A stretch of DNA of 64,000 bases from Agrobacterium vaccinii. Lineage in GTDB: Bacteria; Pseudomonadota; Alphaproteobacteria; Rhizobiales; Rhizobiaceae. The stretch lies in the NCBI RefSeq assembly GCF_021310995.1, contig NZ_CP054150.1, positions 620,001 through 684,000 on the forward strand. The letters are read 5' to 3'. The notes beneath the pieces are model-generated. The model did no database searches. It saw nothing but the letters and a program-made list of their open reading frames with translations, and was not told the DNA's origin. The first letter of the stretch is position 1; every line of letters starts with the position of its first letter. A program made the translations under genes and the position numbers. Positions 47,839 to 57,830 of the stretch are shown here, piece after piece.

Positions 47839-49920
47839 ATGGACATCGCACAGTTAGGGATTGAGGTTCAGTCCGGCGGCGTGAAAAGCGCTACAAACGA
47901 CCTCAAGCAGTTCACAAACGCCTCACGCGTTGCAGAGCGGGCGGCGTCTGGCTTGTCTGATGCGTCGGGAAAGTTCTCCACCTCTGAGATTGCGGCAATG
48001 TCTGCTGCTATGGGCGGCGTAGAGAAAACATCAAATGCTGCCGCTAAGGCAATGGCAGCGGCTGCGCTGGCTGCCCAGCGAGCTGGTTCGGTCGGCGCTT
48101 CTGGGGTGAAGTCTCTAGGCCAAGCGTCAGGGGCCGCACGCCAGCAGGTTCAAAACCTTTCGTACCAGATGCAGGACATCGTAACGATGATGGCTATGGG
48201 CCAGTCACCGTTTATGTTGCTTGCACAGCAGCTGCCGCAGGTCACCCAGAATGGCGGACAGTTGAACGGCGTGCTGTCTGCCATCAAGCAAACGATTACT
48301 GGACTGGTGAGCCCTCTTGGCCTGGCGACTACGGCTTTTGTCTTCCTCGGAAGCGCAGCCATCTCATATTTCACCGAATGGATGAGTAAAGGATCATCGG
48401 CCAACGACCTGTTGAAAGAACAAGCCCAACTTATCCAGACTGTCGCGGACAGGTGGGGAGACGCGATCCCGGCACTGAGGGAGTACGCAGACCAACTCAC
48501 ACGCGCTCGTGAGGCTGCGGAGTTGCGCGAAGGATTGAGCCTGCTCAACGACAACACGCTAGAATCCGTGCGCGGTCGGCTCTCTGATGTGACGTTGGGA
48601 CTTGCTGACCTCGTGTCGAATCTATCTGCCGCTGGCGAAGAGGCTACTGTCATTCGTGAGCTTCAGGAAGCTTTTGCAAGGTTCGCTGAGAGCGCGGCTG
48701 ATGGATCGCTTCAGGTTTCAGAGGTGGAAAGGGTGCAGAATGCTTTGTCGGCAGCAGTCAATAGCACCGGTATCCCGGCCATCGATAGTTTCCGCTCATT
48801 CTTCGACACCTTGAGTGCGTCAGCTCTAAAGGCCGCTGAAAGCGTTGGAGCCGCGACCCAGGCAGCGAACATTGCCCAATCCCGTATCAACGACCCACGG
48901 ACTTGGAGGGGCGTCGGCTTAGAAAGTAATGCTGACGGACGAATCCAAGGAGAAATGTTCCCGTTACCGGAAGATGGCCCAACACCCGGTAGCCGTCCAC
49001 TGATCGAATTGGAAGGCATGCCAAAGACCAAGGGCGGCGGAGCGAAGCAGAAGGCCTACGAATCTGCCACAGCCTCAATCAACGAGCAGACCCGTGCGCT
49101 TCAAGCCCAGACAGCAGCCCAGCAGTCGCTCAACCCTGCCATTAACGACTACGGCTATGCCGTGGCCAAGGCCAAGGTTGAAACCGATCTGCTGCTGGCC
49201 GCTGAAAAGGATAAGAAGGCAATCACGCCTGAACTGACCGCACAGATCGGTGCGCAGGCTGAGAAGTATGCGCAAGCCGTTGTCGAGCAGAACAAGTTCA
49301 CCGAGGCGACCAAGCGCGCCAATGAGGCAACGCAGTTCGTCAAGAACACGACCGCCGGATTTATCAACGATCTGCGGGACGGGTTGAAGAACGGGGAGAG
49401 CTTCTGGTCCTCATTCGGGAGCGCTGCTTTGTCCGTTCTCGATCGGATCACCGACAAGCTTCTGAACGAAGTGCTAGACGCCGTGTTCAAGGTTTCAAAC
49501 GCAGGCTCTGGCGGTGGTGGTGGCTTTCTTTCAAGCATCTTTGGCAGCATTTTTGGTGGCGGCAATGGAGGATTGGGTGCTTCTGGCGTTCCTATGTATG
49601 CCAGTGGAACGGCATCCGCGCGCGCTGGCATGGCCCTAGTTGGGGAAAAGGGACCGGAAGTCGTTCGCTTTGGCGGCGGGGAGCAAGTGGTTCCGAACAA
49701 TCAGCTTGGCAACGGCTTCGTCGGAAGTCGTCAGGCTGCCAACGCCAACACACCTCAGTCCATGCATGTCACCGTGGGTGTCTCCGTTGATCAGGACGGA
49801 AACCTGCAAGCCTACGTCAAAGATGTGGCGCGCAGCGAATCTGCGAAAATCTCCACTGCCGTGGTGAAGCAGAACGAGAAGAACAAGCGAAACCTTCAAC
49901 AGAACGGGCAGGCTGCGTAA
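47839..49920 (+). CDS. Tail tape measure protein
   Basis: 693 residues. N-terminal helical ruler start DIAQLGIEVQSGGVKSATNDLKQFTNAS; hydrophobic part GLVSPLGLATTAFVFLGSAAISYF; long helical middle; C-terminal domain with GGGGGFLSSIFGSIFGGGNGG and ARAGMALVGEKGPEVVRFGGGEQVVPN, typical of lambda-like tape measures. It sets tail length; about 100 nm would be expected for this size. ATG 47839 has GAAGG upstream. Confidence 0.9.
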   Translation: MDIAQLGIEVQSGGVKSATNDLKQFTNASRVAERAASGLSDASGKFSTSEIAAMSAAMGGVEKTSNAAAKAMAAAALAAQRAGSVGASGVKSLGQASGAARQQVQNLSYQMQDIVTMMAMGQSPFMLLAQQLPQVTQNGGQLNGVLSAIKQTITGLVSPLGLATTAFVFLGSAAISYFTEWMSKGSSANDLLKEQAQLIQTVADRWGDAIPALREYADQLTRAREAAELREGLSLLNDNTLESVRGRLSDVTLGLADLVSNLSAAGEEATVIRELQEAFARFAESAADGSLQVSEVERVQNALSAAVNSTGIPAIDSFRSFFDTLSASALKAAESVGAATQAANIAQSRINDPRTWRGVGLESNADGRIQGEMFPLPEDGPTPGSRPLIELEGMPKTKGGGAKQKAYESATASINEQTRALQAQTAAQQSLNPAINDYGYAVAKAKVETDLLLAAEKDKKAITPELTAQIGAQAEKYAQAVVEQNKFTEATKRANEATQFVKNTTAGFINDLRDGLKNGESFWSSFGSAALSVLDRITDKLLNEVLDAVFKVSNAGSGGGGGFLSSIFGSIFGGGNGGLGASGVPMYASGTASARAGMALVGEKGPEVVRFGGGEQVVPNNQLGNGFVGSRQAANANTPQSMHVTVGVSVDQDGNLQAYVKDVARSESAKISTAVVKQNEKNKRNLQQNGQAA

Positions 49921-50573
49921 TGGCTGATCCTATTTCTCTGCCTGCCGTTGGATGGAAGGAATGCACCTTCGATCCTATCCAGCCCAGAAGTACGAACCGC
50001 ATGGAAGGACGCCGAACGGAATCGCAAACGTTCGGCACTCCTTTCTGGCGGGCGACCTATCAAGCCACCTGGTTGGATAAGTCCAAGTTCGGACTGATGG
50101 ATGCCTTCATGATGCAAGCCGGGGATGATGGAGAAACCTTCCTCGGTTACGACATCTTCCGCCCGCGCCCTATTGCTATGGACACCGGTTCACCATTGAG
50201 CGGTACGAAGGCAGGTGGCGGTGCTTTCAACGGGACTGCTGTTCTCCAGGCGGTCACGAATAGCCGCACAGTGGTCATATCTGGCCTGCCAGCGGGATTT
50301 GTGCTTTCGCCGGGGGATTACGTCGAGTTCCGCATGTCGCCACTCCTGCGCTCTCTCCACCGGATCATCGCGCCAGCTACCGCAAATGGTTCTGGAGTTG
50401 TGACGTTGAGCATCCGGCACGGGCTCGACACTCAAAACTTCACGACAAGCTCTGTCGTCAACTTCGAGAAAGCTTCATGCACAATGCAGATCGACGCGGA
50501 CAGTTATTCTGGGGCCAAATCTTGGGATAGCCGCGAGCCATCATTTACTGCGACGGAGGTCTTCGTATCATGA
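49920..50573 (+). CDS. Distal tail-type protein
   Basis: 217 residues. ADPISLPAVGWKECTFDPIQPRSTNRMEGRRTESQTFGTPFWRATYQATWL is characteristic of a phage tail protein that follows the tape measure in alphaproteobacterial phages. Beta-rich. ATG overlaps the tape-measure stop. Likely part of the distal tail ring. Confidence 0.75.
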   Translation: MADPISLPAVGWKECTFDPIQPRSTNRMEGRRTESQTFGTPFWRATYQATWLDKSKFGLMDAFMMQAGDDGETFLGYDIFRPRPIAMDTGSPLSGTKAGGGAFNGTAVLQAVTNSRTVVISGLPAGFVLSPGDYVEFRMSPLLRSLHRIIAPATANGSGVVTLSIRHGLDTQNFTTSSVVNFEKASCTMQIDADSYSGAKSWDSREPSFTATEVFVS

Positions 50574-51160
50574 GTGCGATTGATCCAGTCGTTGCAGCAC
50601 AGGTCGATAAGGGCAGAATTGCTCGACTTGATCTCATCCGCTTCGATCTCCCCGGCAAAACAGTGGGATATCATCGCGGCGGCAGGCCATACACCTACAA
50701 TGGCCTCGTCTACCTGCCCAATCGCTTCATTGACATGGGCGGTATGAATTCTGCGGTCGGCACTGCAGTGACAACCCGAACCATCGTCTTTTCCGATATC
50801 CCTGTTACCAACCCAGATGATGCGATCGCGAAGATCGAGGAATACGATTATCAAAACTCCCCGGTGATCATCGCCCACCTTTGTGGTGTTCCAGGCACAA
50901 GCGACGTGCTGGGCGTGCTTGCGTCATCCATCTACGAGATTGATCAGGTCCGCTACAATAAAGGCGCTGTGAGCGGTTCTGAGCGAACGCTGACGATGGA
51001 AATCGATCTTCAGCCTCCGGGCCGCTCGGCGCGCGGCTCTACCGGCGTCAAGCGCTCTCTGGCCGAACAACAGTTCGACAACGACCCGACAGACACGGGC
51101 TTCGAATACGTCGCCACCAATGCCAGCATCCCCGAAGAGTGGGGCCAACGGACAGGCTGA
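50570..51160 (+). CDS. DUF2163 tail-tip protein
   Basis: 196 residues: ARLDLIRFDLPGKTVGYHRGGRPYTYNGLVYLPNRFIDMG and FDNDPTDTGFEYVATNASIPEEWGQ match the DUF2163 family found in gene transfer agents and siphoviruses (tail hub region). ATG overlaps the previous stop by 4 nt. Confidence 0.82.
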   Translation: MSAIDPVVAAQVDKGRIARLDLIRFDLPGKTVGYHRGGRPYTYNGLVYLPNRFIDMGGMNSAVGTAVTTRTIVFSDIPVTNPDDAIAKIEEYDYQNSPVIIAHLCGVPGTSDVLGVLASSIYEIDQVRYNKGAVSGSERTLTMEIDLQPPGRSARGSTGVKRSLAEQQFDNDPTDTGFEYVATNASIPEEWGQRTG

Positions 51161-51163
51161 ACC

Positions 51164-51577
51164 ATGAACAGATTTAGAGTTGTCGAAGCTACGCTAAACG
51201 CGGAGCTGGCGAAGCCGTATGCCTATGGAAATCCGGCGAAATCGGATTGTTTGTTTATGGGCTTCGCAATGGTGGACGCGCTCACAGGGTCTGATCTGTG
51301 CGGCAAATATGCCGGAAGCTACAAGACGCTCATCGGCGCGCAAAAAAGGCTTCGGAAGCATGGGCACAAATCTCTTGTCACAGCTTTTGCTGAAGAATTG
51401 GATCAACAGCCCCAAGGCGGCGCGGAAGCTCGTTTTGGTGACATCGCCATTTTGCGTCTTGATGACGGCGCTGAACACGTCGCGATTTGCCTCGGTACTA
51501 GGTTCGTAACCAAAACCCCAGCCGGTCGGCAGGATCACTACCTGTCCGAAGTCATCGCCGCTTTCCACATCGGATAA
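51164..51577 (+). CDS. NlpC/P60-like tail-tip peptidase (DUF6950 type)
   Basis: 137 residues. PYAYGNPAKSDCLFMGFAMVDALTGSDL holds the likely catalytic Cys, and RLDDGAEHVAICLGTRFVTKTPAG the His. Papain-like NlpC/P60 proteins at this position open peptidoglycan during DNA injection. It lies between the DUF2163 and J-like genes in the classical order. Confidence 0.78.
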   Translation: MNRFRVVEATLNAELAKPYAYGNPAKSDCLFMGFAMVDALTGSDLCGKYAGSYKTLIGAQKRLRKHGHKSLVTAFAEELDQQPQGGAEARFGDIAILRLDDGAEHVAICLGTRFVTKTPAGRQDHYLSEVIAAFHIG

Positions 51578-51583
51578 TCATTC

Positions 51584-54307
51584 ATGGCAATTTTCACGCT
51601 TATAGGCACGGCTATTGCCGGGGCGCTGTTCGGCGGCTCGTTGCTCGCCGCAACGCTCATCGCAGGCGCTCTTGCCTATGGCACCAGCATTGCCTTCAGC
51701 TATCTCAAGCGCCCAAAGAAGCGCACCTATACCGCTGTCCAAGGTGAAACGAAGTATGGCGGCGATGTCGATGTTGAAGCGCTGTATGGCACCGGCAAGA
51801 CCAAAGGCCAGCGGACCTTCTACGCGAAATGGGGCGGCGGTAACAAGGTCAATGCCGACGTCTTCGTTCTGTCTGATGGTTGGTGTGATGGTCTTGAGCC
51901 CTACTGCTTCATGTATGGCGAGAAGAAAGAGCTTCTGCTGGTCGCCAACATCGGTGGTGAGGCGGCGCATTACCGTGTGAACGGCTATGGCGGGAACATC
52001 TCTATCCGTTTTTATGACGGTCGCCCCGGCCAGCCTGTGGACATGAAGCTCGTCAACGACACCGTTGCGCTTGGCAGCCGGTGGAAGATCACCAGCACGA
52101 ATGCTGGCAAGGCTTATGTTATCGTTGAGCGGACCTATGACAGTGGCTTGTTTGAAAAGGGAAAGCCAGAGTTCGAATTCGTCATGCGCGGCCTTCGGGA
52201 ATACGACCCTCGCAAGGATTCGACCGTCTCAGGTGGCTCCGGCCCACAGCGCATCAACGACCGTTCGACATGGGTGTTCACCAAGAACCCTGCTGTCCAC
52301 CGGCTGAATTATCAGCTTGGCTTGAGAGCCATGATTTCCGGACGCACGCTGATCGGTGAAGGCAAGACCCTCGGTCAAATCGATCTGCCTACCTATTTCG
52401 CCGCCATGAACGTGTGCGACACGATCAAGAACGGCAAGAAGACCTACGAGTGCGGTCTATGGGTAACTGGCGCTGATGACCACACCGAAATCCTGAAAGA
52501 GTTTGACGATGCGATGGCTGGGTATGGCCTGAACCGTCGTGGGCTTTCTGGGGTGATCGCTGGCGCTCCACAGTTGCCAGTCGCCGCGATCACCGCAAAA
52601 GACATCGACATTGGCCGCTCGACAGAGGTGCAGTTCAAGAAGTCTGCCTTTGAGCGTTATAATCATCTTTCCGGTCAGTTCCTTTCCATTGAGGATAATT
52701 GGAACCCGCAGAGCCTTAAACCGATCTACGTCAATGCCGACGTTACCGCCGATGGACGAAATCGTCAGACCAGTAACGACTTTCTACAGGTCACCGACCC
52801 GGATATCGCACAATACCTTCTGACGATCCGCTATCGCCAGAACCGTCTTGGCGGCTCCGCGACAATCCCTGTGAGCCGCAGCCTTGGACTGAAGGTTCAG
52901 GAAGGCGAGTGGGTTACCTACGAAGAACGCGAATGGATGATTTCGGAATGGGGCTGTGATGAGAATTTTGACATCACTCTTACGCTCTCTGAAACCAGCG
53001 CCGACATTTACGATGATGGCGACATAGAGCCTGGCCCTATCGTCGTTCCTCCAACGCCGCCGGTTAACCCATCGATTATCACAACGGTTTCCGGGTTCCG
53101 TATCGAGACTGGGCTGATCCAAGGTGCTGACGGTTTTGAACAGCCCACGGTTCGCTTTGTTTGGGACGCACCAGACGATCCGACTATCACGCAGGTTCGA
53201 TTCGAATACCGCATCAACGGGAAGACACAAGTCTATACCGACGTTTCGAATGAGCCGGAGAGTGGCCTCTATGAGACTTCCAAGGATGTGCAGTCCGGTG
53301 TGATCTATGATGCGCGCGCGACAATAACGACAGTTCCAGATCGGTTCAGGACTTTTACTCCGTGGGTGACTTCTTTAAGCGCAACGGGATACTCGTCTAT
53401 TCGGTCTTCGTTGACGTCCATTGGCAGCGATGTGAAATCTGTCTTTCAGGAGCTAGGGCAGGAGCTTACTGATCTGTGGCAAAGGCTTGAAGAGGCCACG
53501 ACAGCGTTTTCTCTCGACGGTGCAGTTGGTCAGATCGACCGCCAGCGTATCAAGGCTGAAATTGGTGCCGCGCGTGCTGAGATCGTCACTGAAAAACGGG
53601 TCCGCGCCACAGAAACGGAAGCGTTGGCTGAAGCGCTACTCGGTGTTTCCGCTGATGTGAATGGCAACTTTGCCAATGGTCTGGTGTCATTCAAGGCGGT
53701 GTCTGCGCCTGCCGGTGTGGATGTGCGCTTTGCCATCATGCTCCGGGCCGGGATGGACGATGCTCTCAAGGAGAGTGGCTTCTTCATCGAGATATACACT
53801 GAGGGTGGCGTTCAGAAATCGCGCGCTGCTTTCAATGTAGATCAATTCACGATCACTGATGGCGTGAATAGTTTCGCACTGTTTGCCATCGTGAATGGCG
53901 TTGTGAAGATGTTGAATGCGCAGATATCACAGGCGCAGATTGATAATCTGGTGGTTGGAACAAGTAACATCGAACCTGGAGCGGTGACTAGGTTTTTTTC
54001 TGCATCTGGCGGGGCGAACATCACCATCGCCGTTAATCATGGATTGGGCTCTCCTACAGTAAAGATCGAATATAAGGCAAATATTACTATAGTTGGTGAG
54101 TTCGGATCTGTAGCCGCTACCCTTTCAAACGTGACAGACGGCGGTAATATAGAGGTTGCTGGTGGTAGCTCTCCTCAGATCATATTCTCTTCAGTGTTGT
54201 TTACCCCTCCGCCTGATCGTGCATCCACCACATTTAGGCTTGTGACGCAGTCTCAAAACTCAAGCGTATCAGGGCAGACCCTTTTCGCTCTCGTCTTCAA
54301 AAGGTAA
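51584..54307 (+). CDS. J-like tail tip / host-specificity protein
   Basis: 907 residues. N-terminal hydrophobic helices (AIAGALFGGSLLAATLIAGALAYGTSIAFSYL) are followed by a large tip domain with RTYTAVQGETKYGGDVDVEALYGTGKTKGQ, fibronectin-like region (FRIETGLIQGADGFEQPTVRFVWDAPDDPTITQVRFEYRINGKT), a coiled coil (RIKAEIGAARAEIVTEKRVRATETEALAEALLG) and a beta-rich C-terminus, probably receptor-binding. The last ~130 codons use more A/T, often a sign of exchange in receptor-binding ends. Confidence 0.85.
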   Translation: MAIFTLIGTAIAGALFGGSLLAATLIAGALAYGTSIAFSYLKRPKKRTYTAVQGETKYGGDVDVEALYGTGKTKGQRTFYAKWGGGNKVNADVFVLSDGWCDGLEPYCFMYGEKKELLLVANIGGEAAHYRVNGYGGNISIRFYDGRPGQPVDMKLVNDTVALGSRWKITSTNAGKAYVIVERTYDSGLFEKGKPEFEFVMRGLREYDPRKDSTVSGGSGPQRINDRSTWVFTKNPAVHRLNYQLGLRAMISGRTLIGEGKTLGQIDLPTYFAAMNVCDTIKNGKKTYECGLWVTGADDHTEILKEFDDAMAGYGLNRRGLSGVIAGAPQLPVAAITAKDIDIGRSTEVQFKKSAFERYNHLSGQFLSIEDNWNPQSLKPIYVNADVTADGRNRQTSNDFLQVTDPDIAQYLLTIRYRQNRLGGSATIPVSRSLGLKVQEGEWVTYEEREWMISEWGCDENFDITLTLSETSADIYDDGDIEPGPIVVPPTPPVNPSIITTVSGFRIETGLIQGADGFEQPTVRFVWDAPDDPTITQVRFEYRINGKTQVYTDVSNEPESGLYETSKDVQSGVIYDARATITTVPDRFRTFTPWVTSLSATGYSSIRSSLTSIGSDVKSVFQELGQELTDLWQRLEEATTAFSLDGAVGQIDRQRIKAEIGAARAEIVTEKRVRATETEALAEALLGVSADVNGNFANGLVSFKAVSAPAGVDVRFAIMLRAGMDDALKESGFFIEIYTEGGVQKSRAAFNVDQFTITDGVNSFALFAIVNGVVKMLNAQISQAQIDNLVVGTSNIEPGAVTRFFSASGGANITIAVNHGLGSPTVKIEYKANITIVGEFGSVAATLSNVTDGGNIEVAGGSSPQIIFSSVLFTPPPDRASTTFRLVTQSQNSSVSGQTLFALVFKR

Positions 54308-54315
54308 TCACCAAC

Positions 54316-55680
54316 ATGACCACTCCTTACACGACGGGGCAGATCAGCCTCGTCAACGGCGAAGCTTTGGTGACTGGTATCGGCACGGGCTGGGCAACGT
54401 CGCTTATCATCGGCGGCACGATCTATGTCGAGGCGGATGGCGGCAATGCACTGCCAATTGACGAGATCACGAGCGATACCGAAATCACGTCGGCAATCGT
54501 CTGGAAAGGGCCGACAGGCACTTACGATTACGCTTTGGTCCGCGATACGGCTTATGGCCAGCAGACCGTGGCGAATGCACAAGCGTTGGCCGATTATATC
54601 CAGCGGCTGAATAGCACTGCATTGTCAGCCGTGGCAGGTGTGAGCCCGTCGGCTAACATGCTCATTCTGTTTACCGGTCCCGATAGTGCAACTCTGATCA
54701 ATGCTGACGAAATCAGCGGCAGTGGTTTGGACTTCGACAAAGAGGTAAACGATCTTGCGGGAAGGGCGATTTATGACACGTCTGCCGCAAACTTTCGGGT
54801 AGCTGTCGCCAATATTGGTGATGGCAGAAGCGCGGTCTACGTCAAGAAAAGCGATACTGCCGGTGATTGGAGTGATCCGCTTTATATCACAGGCCGTGAT
54901 GGCACCAACGGTACGGATGGAGCTGATGGTGAAGATGGCGCACCTGGCGCACCGGGTGCACCCGGCTCTCCTGGCCCGTACACAACGATCAACCCCGGAA
55001 CTGTAACCACGCTCGCACCCGGATCACAAGCGACAGCTTCCTTCGCGCCTGTATCGTCTGGCGTCGTGCAGCTGAACCTTGGCATTCCAGCTGGTCAAAA
55101 TGGCACCGGTTCTGGCACTGTCACCAGCGTTGGCTTGTCGGTGCCGACAGGCCTTCAGGTAAGCGTTGCAAGCATCACGACGACCGGCACCTTCGCTATC
55201 ACTTACCAGAGCGGTTATCAGGGCTATACCACTGTCGAAGCGAACAAGCTTGCAGGTATACAGACGGGTGCACAGGTCAACCAGACTGTCGGCACCACGT
55301 CAGGCACTGTTGCCGCTGGCGATGATAGTCGCTTCAACAACAACGGCAAGCTCAACGTCGAAGACCAAACGCTGACAGGCGGCGCGCGCGTCACATCGAA
55401 AGACCTCGGCACGATCTCGACCGGAACACTCACGCTCGATCCGGGCGACCGCCCGTTACAGCACTACACGAACAACGGCGCTCACACACTGGCACCCGGC
55501 ACTAACACCGGGTCATTCATGTTGGACATCACCAACGGCGCTTCGGCGGGCGCGATCACTGTCACTGGCTGGACGAAAGTAGCCGGTGACGCTTTCACCA
55601 CCACCAGCGGCAACAAATTCCGTCTCCATTGCTCTGTTGGCAATGGTGGCTCGCTGCTCATTGTACAGGCGTTGCAATAA
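54316..55680 (+). CDS. Tail fibre with collagen-like segment
   Basis: 454 residues. N-terminal tail-binding region, then Gly-X-Y repeats at about 194-223 (GRDGTNGTDGADGEDGAPGAPGAPGSPGP), then beta-rich repeats (TVTSVGLSVPTGLQVSVASITTTGTFAITYQSGYQGYTTVEANKLAGIQTGAQVN). The C-terminus has ALTVTGWTKV-like carbohydrate-contact fibre features. Collagen-like stretches trimerise fibres. Confidence 0.82.
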   Translation: MTTPYTTGQISLVNGEALVTGIGTGWATSLIIGGTIYVEADGGNALPIDEITSDTEITSAIVWKGPTGTYDYALVRDTAYGQQTVANAQALADYIQRLNSTALSAVAGVSPSANMLILFTGPDSATLINADEISGSGLDFDKEVNDLAGRAIYDTSAANFRVAVANIGDGRSAVYVKKSDTAGDWSDPLYITGRDGTNGTDGADGEDGAPGAPGAPGSPGPYTTINPGTVTTLAPGSQATASFAPVSSGVVQLNLGIPAGQNGTGSGTVTSVGLSVPTGLQVSVASITTTGTFAITYQSGYQGYTTVEANKLAGIQTGAQVNQTVGTTSGTVAAGDDSRFNNNGKLNVEDQTLTGGARVTSKDLGTISTGTLTLDPGDRPLQHYTNNGAHTLAPGTNTGSFMLDITNGASAGAITVTGWTKVAGDAFTTTSGNKFRLHCSVGNGGSLLIVQALQ

Positions 55681-56186
55681 TGGTCGCTTTCTTCTGCCCG
55701 CCGCCGTTTATGCGTAGCGCTGCGGTGAGAGGTGCTCCGTCGCTGATACCCTTTGGCACTGGTACCATATTTGGTGACTATCCGACCAGGTTGGCGACCG
55801 TGTTCGATGGGGTAACCTCACAATTCAGCACAGCCGGAGCGGTAAAAACATCTTCCTCAAACGCTTACGCTGGCAAGGCTTACTCGGCTCCAGTTGCAGT
55901 GAGTAATCTCGTGGTCTACGGGTCCGGCAATGCTGGATTCTTCTCAATTGATCCGACTGTAACGATAGAAATAAGAGCCAAAAAGGGCGCCGCTCCTGCT
56001 TCTGGAAGCGATGGTACTCTTCTAGGTTCAGTAACATTCACCGACACTGCGAACGAAAGCGCTGGAAGAACTATAATGAGTAACGATACGACCACTTATT
56101 GGGACCGTATTTGGGCGTTCATTTCAGGAAATCAAAGCGGGTCAATGTTTCTTGCTGAAATACAAATCGTAGGATGGACACAATGA
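55680..56186 (+). CDS. Tail fibre-associated protein
   Basis: 168 residues, beta-rich (VFDGVTSQFSTAGAVKTSSSNAYAGKAYSAPVAVSNLVVYGSGNAGFFSIDP), jelly-roll/discoidin-like in character. ATG overlaps the fibre stop (TAATG). AT-richer than neighbours, so it may have been exchanged. Likely receptor-binding tip or accessory. Confidence 0.65.
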   Translation: MVAFFCPPPFMRSAAVRGAPSLIPFGTGTIFGDYPTRLATVFDGVTSQFSTAGAVKTSSSNAYAGKAYSAPVAVSNLVVYGSGNAGFFSIDPTVTIEIRAKKGAAPASGSDGTLLGSVTFTDTANESAGRTIMSNDTTTYWDRIWAFISGNQSGSMFLAEIQIVGWTQ

Positions 56187-56674
56187 CGCTCGCGCTTATC
56201 AAAGACAACGTGGTACTGAACCGCGTGGATATACTAGGCCAGTTCCAAGAAGGCGCCTGGGTCGATCTGCCGGACGGTTCGCGTGTCTCGCCAGCCTATG
56301 ACGGATGGGCACTGCGGGGCTATGAACTTCACACAATCCAGTCTGCCGATCCAGTGCCGACGGGCTATCGCGTCGCGTCGTCATCAGTCCAGATCGTGAA
56401 CGGTCTGCCGAAGTGGGTGGATGTGGTTGAGATCGCTCCGCCGCAGCCATATCAGATCGCCAAAACTACTCCATGGCTGCGCATGACCGAAGACGAGGCG
56501 GCAATCATGGACGCTGTCATGAGCGAGACGACGGCACGTCTGAAGCAGATTTACATGGCTGCGCAGTTTCTCAGTTCGGGGGATTCTCTTTGGTCCACCA
56601 TGCACGATCTCATTGCTGGTGCTCTTCCGGGCGGCAGTACACGCGCCGATGAACTACTCGCGCCGGAGGGCTGA
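56183..56674 (+). CDS. Tail fibre assembly-like protein
   Basis: 163 residues: ALIKDNVVLNRVDILGQFQEGAWVDLPDGSRVSPAYDGW and a C-terminal helical domain with TPWLRMTEDEAAIMDAVMSETTARLKQIYMAA. Similar in layout to small chaperone-like proteins next to fibres. ATG at 56183 overlaps the previous stop. Confidence 0.62.
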   Translation: MTLALIKDNVVLNRVDILGQFQEGAWVDLPDGSRVSPAYDGWALRGYELHTIQSADPVPTGYRVASSSVQIVNGLPKWVDVVEIAPPQPYQIAKTTPWLRMTEDEAAIMDAVMSETTARLKQIYMAAQFLSSGDSLWSTMHDLIAGALPGGSTRADELLAPEG

Positions 56675-56676
56675 CA

Positions 56677-57126
56677 ATGGCGAAGAAGATACCGGACGCC
56701 GCGCCGCTCACAGGCACAGAGGCCGCTATCGTTATTCAAGATGGCAAGGCTGTGAAGACAACCGCCCAGGCGATTGCCGATAAGGCAAAAGTAACCAAGG
56801 GCGATAAGGGGGACAAAGGAGATAAGGGCGATCTGGGGCCGACCGGCGCCCCGAAGCGCATTTCCCGGTTTTCTGCGGCGACAAACAGCAGCGGAATTGC
56901 CACGGTCACATTCAGCCCCGCATTCGAAACCGTCCCAGACATTGACGTCATTGATGGTTGGGCAAATGAGCAAATGATTACCGGTGCCGTTGTTGCCGGA
57001 TCAGCCACAAAGACCGGCTGCCAAGTTCAGGTGATGGTGTCTCGCGGCACGTTGCTTTTGACCTCCGGCCCATTCCAGAAAGCCGCAGCGGGCGTGTCTG
57101 TGACCGTTCGCGCTATCGGCAACTAA
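56677..57126 (+). CDS. Short collagen-like fibre protein
   Basis: 149 residues. LTGTEAAIVIQDGKAVKTTAQAIADKA is a common fibre N-terminus; TKGDKGDKGDKGDLGPTG is a Gly-X-Y repeat; the remainder is a small beta domain (GIATVTFSPAFETVPDIDVIDGW) resembling fibre tip H-type domains. GGAGG-like site before ATG. Confidence 0.72.
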   Translation: MAKKIPDAAPLTGTEAAIVIQDGKAVKTTAQAIADKAKVTKGDKGDKGDKGDLGPTGAPKRISRFSAATNSSGIATVTFSPAFETVPDIDVIDGWANEQMITGAVVAGSATKTGCQVQVMVSRGTLLLTSGPFQKAAAGVSVTVRAIGN

Positions 57127-57151
57127 AACCCCACAACATCAGGAGACCACC

Positions 57152-57829
57152 ATGGCGACTGTACGCGACGTACAGCGGCGCTTGATTGCGCTTGGGTATG
57201 ACGTAGGGCCAGCGGGTGCCGATGGCATTTCGGGCCGCAATACGACTAAGGCCGTTGCGCGCTTTCAGGACGATAAGAATATCCAGGTGCTGTATCGCGG
57301 GACCATCGGACCGAAGACGATTGCAGCTCTGGGCCTGAACGACAACGAGCCCATCAGTCCACCATGGGTGACGGAAGCCCGCCGGTTCCTCGGCCTGCAC
57401 GAAGTGAAGAACGCCAAGGTACTGGACAGGGCGCTGCGCCTCGATGCCAGTGAAACTGCTTGGTGCGGGGCATTCGTCGGCATGGTCATTGCTACGGCTC
57501 TGCCGAAAGAACCACTGCCGGCCAATCCGCTCGGCTCTCGCAACTGGCTCAAGTTCGGGAAGGCTATCACCGGGCCGCAGATCGGCGCTATTGCTGTCTT
57601 CTGGCGCGGGTCCAAGACTGGCTGGCAAGGCCACGTCGGCATTGTCGTAGGCCACGACAAGACGCATCTGCATATCCTCGGCGGGAATCAAAGTGACTCT
57701 GTCAGTATCGCCCGGGTCGCGAAGAACCGCCTTCTCGGCTACCGCTGGCCGACAACTTACCCGGATGCTCCGAATACCGCTTTGCCGATGACGACGATCA
57801 CGGCGAGCGTCACGACGAACGAGGCGTGA
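57152..57829 (+). CDS. Endolysin with peptidoglycan-binding and TIGR02594 peptidase domains
   Basis: 225 residues. N-terminal peptidoglycan-binding fold (DVQRRLIALGYDVGPAGADGISGRNTTKAVARFQ...TIGPKTIAALG) and a C-terminal NlpC/P60-like domain of the TIGR02594 type (ARRFLGLHEVKNAKVLD, SETAWCGAFVGMV catalytic Cys, GWQGHVGIVVGHD catalytic His, LGGNQSDSVSIAR). It should cut cell-wall peptides at lysis. No signal peptide, so it needs a holin. Confidence 0.88.
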   Translation: MATVRDVQRRLIALGYDVGPAGADGISGRNTTKAVARFQDDKNIQVLYRGTIGPKTIAALGLNDNEPISPPWVTEARRFLGLHEVKNAKVLDRALRLDASETAWCGAFVGMVIATALPKEPLPANPLGSRNWLKFGKAITGPQIGAIAVFWRGSKTGWQGHVGIVVGHDKTHLHILGGNQSDSVSIARVAKNRLLGYRWPTTYPDAPNTALPMTTITASVTTNEA

Positions 57830-57830
57830 G

